Below are positions 1 through 5,442 of a DNA stretch of 7,285 nt, piece after piece. The number at the start of each line of letters is the position of its first letter. Within the stretch, counting starts at the first letter, position 1. The translations under genes were made by a program, and so were the position numbers. The notes under the pieces are model-generated. The model searched no databases. It saw only the letters and a list, made by a program, of their open reading frames with translations, and had not been told where the DNA came from. This stretch comes from an uncultured Fidelibacterota bacterium. Lineage in GTDB: Bacteria > Marinisomatota > Marinisomatia > Marinisomatales > UBA1611. The stretch covers positions 1 through 7,285 of the forward strand of contig CAJWHU010000074.1 in NCBI GenBank assembly GCA_913041325.1, given 5' to 3'.

Positions 1-275
1 GTAACAAATGGAAAAATTTCTTGCATCTTGACCAAATTCCCGACCTTGGAGAGGAGGACAAAAAAGTTGAGCAGGAATGGTCGAGAAAAGAGTTATGGGA
101 AGCTATATCAAGACTACCAAATAAGCAAAGAATTGTTGTTGTGATGCGGATTGCTCAGGAATTAACCTACAGAGAAATTCATAATGTAACAGGTATAACA
201 GAGGGTGCGGGAAAAGTTCACTTTCATAATGCTCTCAAATCATTAAAAAATACGTTGGGTAATGGAAAAATTTAG
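1..275 (+). CDS. ECF-type RNA polymerase sigma factor, C-terminal part (region 4), 5' end outside window
   Basis: This is the C-terminal end of an extracytoplasmic-function sigma-70 factor, which directs core RNA polymerase to its own promoter class. The frame is open from the left edge (first full codon at 3), so the TTG at 21 is not the start; the region 2 part lies outside the window. About 90 residues are visible. Region 4 spans roughly 102-254, beginning with the typical ISRLPNKQR segment, then a helix-turn-helix around LTYREIHNVTGITEG and ending in HNALKSLK. These match the family pattern LPxxxRxVxxLR...LSYxEIAxxxGISEGTVKSRLHRAxxxL. Oddly, the usually conserved TVKSRL stretch of the recognition helix reads AGKVHF, which suggests altered -35 contacts or drift. 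Its end overlaps the next gene by 14 nt, indicating translational coupling. The family call is firm; the regulon is unknown. Confidence 0.9.
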   Translation, partial: NKWKNFLHLDQIPDLGEEDKKVEQEWSRKELWEAISRLPNKQRIVVVMRIAQELTYREIHNVTGITEGAGKVHFHNALKSLKNTLGNGKI

Positions 276-651
276 AAATCAAATACATAAAAAGTGCTCA
301 GTCAAAATGCAGCCTGTAGATAGTAGTGAATTTCTTTTTAAGCTGGAAACCAGAATTAAGCAGTCAAAAGAAAATCGGAAGATCCTTAAGGTGTCATTTT
401 TGTTATTGTTTTTTTTATGTACTCTAACACTATCCCAATTTGGTGCGCTATATGATCAAGACATATTATTTTATTTCTATGTACAAGAGCCAAGTATTGG
501 TACCGATCTCTGGAATCTTGATCGACATAGTATTGACTATGACGAAGCTTATTATAATGATGTCACTTACTATTTGCTAGATGAGTACCATACATGGGAA
601 ACACTTGAGATGGTACACGAAGCATTATTAAACAGGGAGGTTGAATTATGA
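262..651 (+). CDS. single-pass membrane protein in anti-sigma factor position
   Basis: This 129-residue protein belongs to no family I recognise. Residues 1-42 are polar and basic, as expected for a cytoplasmic segment. Residues about 43-60 form one hydrophobic helix (VSFLLLFFLCTLTLS). The last ~70 residues are rich in Tyr, Asp and Glu and would lie in the periplasm. This N-in, one-helix, C-out layout and the overlap with the sigma gene fit an anti-sigma factor that holds the sigma at the membrane, but this is inference from position. No zinc-binding HxxxCxxC anti-sigma motif is present; the only cysteines are C12 and C53. The start at 262 is favoured by the 14-nt overlap, although its Shine-Dalgarno is poor; M16 (307) is an alternative. 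The stop overlaps the next start as ATGA (648-651). It may instead be a sensor or a structural partner. Confidence 0.75.
   Translation: MEKFRNQIHKKCSVKMQPVDSSEFLFKLETRIKQSKENRKILKVSFLLLFFLCTLTLSQFGALYDQDILFYFYVQEPSIGTDLWNLDRHSIDYDEAYYNDVTYYLLDEYHTWETLEMVHEALLNREVEL
634..640 (+). promoter_or_regulatory. strong Shine-Dalgarno for the Spy/CpxP-like gene
   Basis: AGGGAGG ends 7 nt before the ATG at 648. It supports that start and shows that the gene can initiate on its own as well as by coupling through the ATGA overlap. The stand-alone genes later in the window lack such a site. Confidence 0.7.
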
Positions 652-1175
652 AATATATTATTTTTGTAAACATTTTAACGGTACTATTCGCTCAGCGTTA
701 TGATAGGTTCGAAGAAGATTATCGGTTTAATGAGGGTAAGAGGACAGCAAGAGTAGAAAATATGGTGATCTGGCGCTTATCGGAAGATTTGAACCTAACA
801 ACACAACAAGCTGAGAAATTTTTTCCAAGATTCCGAGATCATCGAAAGGAAATGGATAAAATAAAGGATGAAGAGAGAAAGGTCTATGAAAGTATTTTGG
901 AAAAATCGGGTATGGATGATAAAGTCACTAGCTCAGATGCAAAAAAAATAATAAATACCATCAGCAAATTGCAGATAAAACGCATTGATTTGCAGTCAAA
1001 TTTTATTACTGAAATGGATGGTATATTGGACCCTGGGCAGATGGTTAAACTCGCCGCTTTTAAACATCGCTTTGCAAGCGATATGAGGAGTGAGATGCAA
1101 GGGAAAAAAGACAGAGGGAAGAGGAAAAAAAACAGAAAAAGAATGAAAAAATGGTCTGATCGTGGTAGATTTTAA
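648..1175 (+). CDS. exported Spy/CpxP-like LTxxQ-motif protein with basic C-terminal tail
   Basis: This 175-residue protein is probably periplasmic. A short signal peptide is likely (residues 1-15, cut before Q16 in TVLFA-Q). The mature part is almost entirely helical and highly charged. It carries an LTTQQ motif at 50-54 and a second, looser copy, LDPGQ, at 127-131. This spacing is typical of the Spy/CpxP/heavy-metal-resistance (LTxxQ) superfamily, whose members are small helical envelope chaperones or sensors controlled by envelope-stress regulators. The long central helix (about 62-125) fits that fold. Residues 153-175 form a strongly basic tail, with 14 of 23 residues Lys or Arg, that is not part of the usual family; it could bind acidic lipids, lipopolysaccharide or nucleic acid. 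No metal-binding His/Cys cluster is seen, so a metal-sensor label would be unsafe. The operon with a sigma factor supports a stress role. Confidence 0.7.
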   Translation: MKYIIFVNILTVLFAQRYDRFEEDYRFNEGKRTARVENMVIWRLSEDLNLTTQQAEKFFPRFRDHRKEMDKIKDEERKVYESILEKSGMDDKVTSSDAKKIINTISKLQIKRIDLQSNFITEMDGILDPGQMVKLAAFKHRFASDMRSEMQGKKDRGKRKKNRKRMKKWSDRGRF

Positions 1176-1177
1176 CT

Positions 1178-1183
1178 AGAGGG
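1178..1183 (+). promoter_or_regulatory. Shine-Dalgarno for the lipoprotein gene
   Basis: AGAGGG lies 4 nt before the ATG at 1188, inside the 12-nt gap after the preceding stop. It fixes the start and supports co-translation of the four-gene unit. Confidence 0.55.
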
Positions 1184-1187
1184 CAAT

Positions 1188-2186
1188 ATGAATAAACTAA
1201 CTATTTTATCACTGAGCATATTTTTAGTATTTCATGGTTGTGAAGATACTAACACAGAGACCAATATTGAATCTATTTTGCTGGCATTACTAAATTCCGA
1301 CGAGGCATCAGGTATAGATGGTTTTGAATCCAGTGGGGATGCTGACCTAAACCACGATGTGGGTCTCGAAGTGGGGCCCTCAGGTCGTTTTCTCAGCGAT
1401 ACTCTATCATTTGGCGAAGGATATCGTGTAAGGTTTGGTAGGCGTGTTATTGCCCGAGATCGTTCGGTTGATTTTGTTACTGGTCTTGATACCTCGATTG
1501 GGTCAGTATCGTACACAATAAGCGGAGTATTTATTGCAAAAGCGATTGACACATCAGATTTTCAACAGATAGACTCGCTTAGTTTTGAAAAAGACTTCAC
1601 GACAACCCTCAACAGAAAAGTTAGGTTTGTAAGAACAGATGATGAAAGTAACCCAGATGGATACAGCTGGAAGATAGATGCAATGACACCTCTGATTGGC
1701 GGCGTCGGTGAAAAAGTATCAATCAGTAGCCTTAGTTTTTACTTATTATCAGAAGAAAATCAAGAGGCCAATTTGATTTTATCGATTGATTCTGACAGTG
1801 CAGGTGATTTATTTGTTAGTCGTGATTCTTTGCCCTCGTTTACGGCCTTTGATAGAATTCTGGTATATGCTTCCATTCAAAATAATGGGCCAGAGTATAA
1901 CATTGATACAAGCAATGCTGGTGAATGGGTTTTCCACAACTACGGAAAAAATAGGATACAGAGAGGCAGAAAGCAATTAAACGACTCGGGGATGTTTTTT
2001 GATCAGAATGCAAACGATAACATCTACTCAGGATCCGTTCGTGTACATGGCCCTGGTATTAATCGATCTAGGGGTATATTTCGGACATTTACCGAAGTAG
2101 TTGATTTGGCTACTATATTTGTTTCAGATGGAGGCTACAACACAAGTCTAATATCAATTCCGTATCGTGTTGAGAGGCCTGAGTAA
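1188..2186 (+). CDS. probable lipoprotein of unknown function, last gene of the sigma operon
   Basis: This 332-residue protein has no named family that I can assign. Residues 1-17 form a signal peptide ending at C18 (VFHGC). The lipobox is imperfect, with Phe and His before the Gly, but a lipid anchor is still the best reading. Residues 35-60 are rich in Asp and Glu. Next comes a predicted beta-rich domain (about 78-170) containing FGRRVIARDRSVDF and a SWKIDAMTPLIGG close, then a second beta-rich domain (about 175-330). The second part includes GEWVFHNYG (246-254) and a segment around 264-284, LNDSGMFFDQNANDNIYSG, resembling the DDGxxGDxxAxDxIYSG turn found in several secreted or lipoprotein domains. 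From memory, similar two-domain proteins occur in FCB-group genomes beside ECF sigma genes; I cannot confirm this here. It starts 12 nt after the Spy-like gene, so it is probably co-expressed, and it may be an output or the sensed component of the system. Confidence 0.75.
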   Translation: MNKLTILSLSIFLVFHGCEDTNTETNIESILLALLNSDEASGIDGFESSGDADLNHDVGLEVGPSGRFLSDTLSFGEGYRVRFGRRVIARDRSVDFVTGLDTSIGSVSYTISGVFIAKAIDTSDFQQIDSLSFEKDFTTTLNRKVRFVRTDDESNPDGYSWKIDAMTPLIGGVGEKVSISSLSFYLLSEENQEANLILSIDSDSAGDLFVSRDSLPSFTAFDRILVYASIQNNGPEYNIDTSNAGEWVFHNYGKNRIQRGRKQLNDSGMFFDQNANDNIYSGSVRVHGPGINRSRGIFRTFTEVVDLATIFVSDGGYNTSLISIPYRVERPE

Positions 2187-2249
2187 GTTTTAATCATCTA
2201 TCGTCTAGGCAGGTTTGGCTTGTGCGCTAATGTAAGCTACCATTTTTAG

Positions 2250-2282
2250 TTGTTCCTACTTAGTGTAAACCCGCTAATTTTG
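2250..2282 (+). promoter_or_regulatory. possible promoter of serC (Bacteroidota-style)
   Basis: TAATTTTG at 2275-2282 matches the TAnnTTTG -7 element known from Bacteroidota. A TTG at 2250-2252 sits 22 nt upstream, slightly beyond the usual spacing for the -33 TTTG element. The site lies 22 nt before the serC ATG in the 118-nt gap after the sigma operon. In AT-rich DNA such a match can arise by chance, and the spacing is not ideal. Confidence 0.25.
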
Positions 2283-2304
2283 TGGTACTAAATTCTTAAT
2301 AATT

Positions 2305-3393
2305 ATGAGTGTATATAATTTTAGCCCTGGTCCAGCGTGCTTACCAAAATCTGTTACTGAAGCAGCCAAAAAAGCATTAACTAACTATAAAAATACAGGT
2401 ATAAGTGTCATTGAATTGAGTCATCGTTCTGATCCTATTATGGAACTATTTGATGCAGCCTCAGATCGTCTTAGGCGGTTGATGAAGATACCTAAAAACT
2501 ATGAAATTCTTTGGCTGCAAGGCGGAGCATCTTTGCAATTTTCTATGGTACCTCAAAATCTACTTCCTCATGATTCAGGTGCTGATTTTATTGAAACGGG
2601 TTCTTGGTCAACAAAAGCTATTACTGAGTGTAATAAGATTGGGCATGCAAATATCATTGCGAGCTCGAAAGAAAGTAATTTTTCTTATATACCCGTTGAT
2701 TTCAAACAAAATTATGATGCAGTTTATACCCATATAACTAGTAATAACACAATATATGGAACACAGTATAAAGTATTTCCTGAAATAAGAAACACTGATT
2801 CATTTCTCGTTGCTGATATGTCATCTGATATACTATCACGGTATGTAGATGTTTCAAAATTTGGTGTTATTTATGCAGGAGCCCAGAAGAACATGGGTCC
2901 TGCAGGTGTCACTGTTGTGATAATCAGAAAGAATTTAATAGGAAAAGGTTACAGAGATTTACCTGCAATGCTTGATTATGATGTGCACGCTAGAAAAAAA
3001 TCTATGTTCAATACGCCTCCAGTATTTTCTGTATATGTTGTTAATGAAACCTTAAAATGGATTGATAAGTTAGGTGGATTAGAGGCTATCGAAAAGATTA
3101 ACGCACGTAAGGCAAAAAAACTTTATGTCGAAATAGATAGAAATTCAATATTCAGATCACCCGTTCAGTCCAAAGACCGTTCTATGATGAATATACCATT
3201 CGTATTTAATGATGTTAATATGGATGAAAGCGCATTTCTTGAATTCTGTCAGAAAAGAGGCCTTGTAACCTTGAAGGGTCATAGGTCTGTTGGTGGATTT
3301 AGAGCTTCTTTATACAATGCAATGCCTGAAAAAGGTATTGATCTGTTGGTCTCTGCCATGCAGGATTACGAGAAAATGGATTTTAAACACTAG
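2305..3393 (+). CDS. serC: phosphoserine aminotransferase
   Basis: SerC transfers the amino group of glutamate to 3-phosphohydroxypyruvate, giving O-phosphoserine in the serine pathway; in many bacteria it also serves pyridoxal-phosphate synthesis. The 362-residue length is the family norm, and it is a cytosolic class V PLP enzyme. The N-terminus NFSPGPA (5-11) is typical. SHRS (39-42) supplies a substrate arginine (R41). GGAS (73-76) binds the cofactor phosphate, W101 in TGSWS stacks on the ring, and D171 in VADMSSD pairs with the ring nitrogen. K195 in AGAQKNMGPAG forms the Schiff base, and HRSVGGFRAS (326-335) holds further phosphate-binding residues including R333. The GGASLQF form resembles the Bacillus-like branch more than the E. 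coli one. No Shine-Dalgarno precedes the ATG. No serA or serB is adjacent. All key residues are present, so it should be active. Confidence 0.97.
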   Translation: MSVYNFSPGPACLPKSVTEAAKKALTNYKNTGISVIELSHRSDPIMELFDAASDRLRRLMKIPKNYEILWLQGGASLQFSMVPQNLLPHDSGADFIETGSWSTKAITECNKIGHANIIASSKESNFSYIPVDFKQNYDAVYTHITSNNTIYGTQYKVFPEIRNTDSFLVADMSSDILSRYVDVSKFGVIYAGAQKNMGPAGVTVVIIRKNLIGKGYRDLPAMLDYDVHARKKSMFNTPPVFSVYVVNETLKWIDKLGGLEAIEKINARKAKKLYVEIDRNSIFRSPVQSKDRSMMNIPFVFNDVNMDESAFLEFCQKRGLVTLKGHRSVGGFRASLYNAMPEKGIDLLVSAMQDYEKMDFKH

Positions 3394-3432
3394 CCAATTT
3401 TTTTCTTCACCCCATTTAGTATTACATATTTG

Positions 3433-3591
3433 ATGAATAGTACTCAAAAGCAGTTTATCTGGGTGGAAATCATTGTTATCACTCTCCTGCTTTGGAGGTA
3501 TTTTACAGGTAGTTTAACGATTATTAATGGAGTTGTGTACACAATTATCTACGTCATATGTATGGTTGGATGGTTTTATTTTAAGGACTAA
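3433..3591 (+). CDS. small two-helix membrane protein (52 residues)
   Basis: This is a short open frame between serC and the amidohydrolase gene. The predicted product starts MNSTQKQFIWVE and has two hydrophobic stretches, about residues 8-22 and 28-50, joined by a short turn (RYFTGSLT). It ends in FKD, giving a small hairpin membrane protein. It lies 39 nt after serC and ends 14 nt before the amidohydrolase start, so it fills the gap almost exactly, as in a three-gene operon. No clear Shine-Dalgarno precedes it, but the neighbouring genes also lack one. It is in the same frame as serC beyond the TAG stop, so the frame stays open for 13 codons before the ATG. I recognise no family. AT-rich DNA gives hydrophobic codons by chance, so it could be a spurious frame. 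Confidence 0.45.
   Translation: MNSTQKQFIWVEIIVITLLLWRYFTGSLTIINGVVYTIIYVICMVGWFYFKD
3533..3544. promoter_or_regulatory. perfect 12-bp palindrome upstream of the amidohydrolase gene
   Basis: TTGTGTACACAA is an exact inverted repeat with no spacer, centred about 67 nt before the amidohydrolase ATG. Its size and symmetry suit a dimeric regulator's operator. It lies inside the small membrane-protein ORF, so it could also be coincidental codon content. There is no second copy nearby to strengthen the call. Confidence 0.2.
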
Positions 3592-3605
3592 ATAAATTCA
3601 ATCGT

Positions 3606-5273
3606 ATGAAAGTTAATTTACTTACCTTTGCCATATTCTTTTTCGCTTGCTCAAGAAATATACCAACTGAAAAAGTTTATTTTAATGGTCGAATCTGGAC
3701 AGGTGATAAAAAAAATCCTCATGCAACTGCAATTTATGTAAAGGATTCTACAATTGTTTTTGTTGGTTCTGATGCAGAGGCTGTATCAAGGGCTCAAGAT
3801 GGAGCTTCTAAAATAGATCTTGGGGGTAAGTTTGTAACCCCAGGATTTATTGATAATCACGTACATTTTATCAGCGGAGGGCTCCATCTGTCGAGGATTG
3901 ATTTATCAGGTGCAACTTCGAAAAATGAATTTCAACATGAGATTGCCAAAAATCATGAGGAAATTCCAGATGGTGAGTGGATGCAGGGAGGTAACTGGGA
4001 TCATGAAAAGTGGGGTGGTGTTTTGCCTGATATAACTTGGATTGACGAAGTAGCCAGCGATAGGCCAATCATTCTTGATCGACTGGATGGACACATGGCT
4101 GTTGCAAACAGTTATGCACTTAATTTAGCCGGTATTGATGAAACTACAAATGATCCGCCTGGAGGGTTGATTTTACGTGATGATAGTGGTAAACCAACTG
4201 GCATTTTAAAGGATAAAGCTATCAACCTGTGTAAAGATCTGATACCTGAAGAATCAGACACAGAGCTGGATAGAGCTCTCAACCTAGCAACGGATCATGC
4301 TATCTCGTTTGGCGTTACACAGGTGCATGATATGGGGTCATGGCGGGATCTTGAGGTATATCACAGAAACTATAAGAGCCAGAAACTTAGAATACGCATC
4401 AAAATATATCCTTGGTACTCTAATTGGGAAGAGATAATAAATTATGTTGGAAAGAATGGACCTGGGAATGATTGGTTAAAGTGGAATGGCGTAAAAGGTA
4501 TGATAGATGGTTCCCTTGGATCAAAAACCGCTTGGATGCACAGTCCCTACCTTTACGCAAGTGATTCCCTTAATAAAGAGCATCTTCCAACATTTGGTAT
4601 AGTTACTCTAGAGGACACAACTAATTTTAAACACATCTTAAGACAGACAGATGCGAACAGCATTCAACATGCAGTGCATGCAATAGGTGATAAAGCCAAT
4701 GACTGGATCCTCAATCAATTTGCTGATATTAGAGCTAAAAACGGAGACAGGGATAGGAGAAGCAGGGTGGAACATGCACAGCATTTGTCGCCTCTCGCAA
4801 TTACAAGATTCGCCAAAGAAAATATAATACCCTCCATGCAGCCCTACCATTTATTTGATGATGGTTCATGGGCACACACTAGAGTGAGACAAGATGTTTT
4901 ACGTAGGACATATGTTTTTAAGACTCTTATTGAGAGCGGGGCCAATTTGACATTTGGGTCTGATTGGACTGTGGCTCCTCTCGACCCTGTTCAGGGCATT
5001 TTTGCTGCAGTTACAAGGAAAACAAGAGACTTAAAGCATTCTAGCGGTTGGTATCCATCCGAGAAAATTAGTGTTGAGGAAGCCCTAAGATCATATACTA
5101 TTAATAATGCCTACGCAGCCTATTGGGAAAAAACGACGGGATCAATAGAGCGTGGAAAGAATGCAGATTTCGTTGTACACTCAGAAAACTTACTTACAAT
5201 TGAACCAGATAGTTTGTTACAGTCCAAAGTCCTTAGGACGGTTATTGCTGGAAAAGATTATTTATTTGAATAA
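3606..5273 (+). CDS. lipid-anchored amidohydrolase, YtcJ-like Amidohydro_3 family
   Basis: This is a 555-residue metal-dependent hydrolase of the amidohydrolase superfamily, YtcJ/NfdA-like branch (Amidohydro_3). Known relatives hydrolyse N-substituted formamides or other amide and cyclic-amide bonds; the substrate here cannot be read from sequence. Residues 1-14 are a signal peptide ending in a lipobox (FFAC, C15), so it should be anchored on the periplasmic side. The metal site is intact: HVH (85-87) after TPGFIDN, K297 in GVKGMIDGSLGSKTA, H358 in HAVHAIGD, H390 in RVEHAQH, and D453 in FGSDW. LDGHMAVANS (160-169) is the usual family segment after the first strands. The C-terminal IERGKNADFVV (514-524) is the standard closing of the small beta-sandwich domain, whose first half is about 22-80. 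The length is normal for the family. No Shine-Dalgarno precedes the ATG. It may be co-transcribed with serC and the small ORF. Confidence 0.92.
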   Translation: MKVNLLTFAIFFFACSRNIPTEKVYFNGRIWTGDKKNPHATAIYVKDSTIVFVGSDAEAVSRAQDGASKIDLGGKFVTPGFIDNHVHFISGGLHLSRIDLSGATSKNEFQHEIAKNHEEIPDGEWMQGGNWDHEKWGGVLPDITWIDEVASDRPIILDRLDGHMAVANSYALNLAGIDETTNDPPGGLILRDDSGKPTGILKDKAINLCKDLIPEESDTELDRALNLATDHAISFGVTQVHDMGSWRDLEVYHRNYKSQKLRIRIKIYPWYSNWEEIINYVGKNGPGNDWLKWNGVKGMIDGSLGSKTAWMHSPYLYASDSLNKEHLPTFGIVTLEDTTNFKHILRQTDANSIQHAVHAIGDKANDWILNQFADIRAKNGDRDRRSRVEHAQHLSPLAITRFAKENIIPSMQPYHLFDDGSWAHTRVRQDVLRRTYVFKTLIESGANLTFGSDWTVAPLDPVQGIFAAVTRKTRDLKHSSGWYPSEKISVEEALRSYTINNAYAAYWEKTTGSIERGKNADFVVHSENLLTIEPDSLLQSKVLRTVIAGKDYLFE

Positions 5274-5299
5274 TACAACAAATAGCTCAAAGATATAAT

Positions 5300-5386
5300 A
5301 TTGCAAAAATATGAATGCATAATTAGCCTCCTAACAATTAAAATATTCCGTTTAAAGTTTCCTGTTATTAATTGTATTTTTGCAAT
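5300..5386. repeat. nested inverted repeat in the amidohydrolase / outer-membrane gene spacer
   Basis: ATTGCAAAAATA at 5300-5311 is the exact reverse complement of TATTTTTGCAAT at 5375-5386. Within the 63-nt interval, ACAATTAA at 5334-5341 pairs with TTAATTGT at 5368-5375. Together these could form a 12-bp outer stem, a 22-nt left bulge, an 8-bp inner stem and a 26-nt loop; position 5375 is claimed by both stems. The arms are AT-rich and no U-run follows, so this is not a standard terminator. It could be an mRNA end or leader structure, or a pair of binding sites in DNA. Confidence 0.5.
5351..5382 (+). promoter_or_regulatory. possible promoter of the outer-membrane protein gene
   Basis: TATTTTTG at 5375-5382 fits the Bacteroidota TAnnTTTG -7 element, with TTTA at 5351-5354 placed 20 nt upstream as a weak -33 element. 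This would give a leader of roughly 55 nt before the ATG at 5443. The -7 element lies within the right arm of the inverted repeat, so a protein bound there could block it. A near match, TACTTTG at 5414-5420, is a rival site closer to the gene. Confidence 0.2.
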
Positions 5387-5442
5387 CGGGAACTTTTTCA
5401 ACCAAATGGAACCTACTTTGTAACTTTATATCTGAATTCCAT

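Noticed and set aside
21..275. TTG at 21 as start of a short sigma-like protein
   Set aside because: The frame is open to the window edge and region 2 is missing, so this is the tail of a longer gene and not a mini sigma.
648..1175. Specific label of heavy-metal sensor for the LTxxQ protein
   Set aside because: No His/Cys metal-binding cluster is visible; the LTxxQ fold alone does not justify a metal role.
1232..1552. 106-codon open frame on the minus strand
   Set aside because: It lies wholly inside the lipoprotein gene, has no start signal, and its product is low-complexity Ser/Arg/Pro-rich with no recognisable motif. It is a shadow of the + strand gene.
2187..2304. Small gene or hairpin terminator in the gap before serC
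   Set aside because: The only ATG is followed directly by TAA, and no stable stem with a U-run was found.
3374..3417. Rho-independent terminator after serC
   Set aside because: There is a T-run at 3398-3404, but only a weak 6-bp AT-rich pairing (AAATGG with CCATTT) that encloses the T-run and does not precede it.
5274..5442. Terminator or tRNA in the spacer
   Set aside because: The inverted repeat is AT-rich without a following U-run, and no cloverleaf or CCA end can be drawn.
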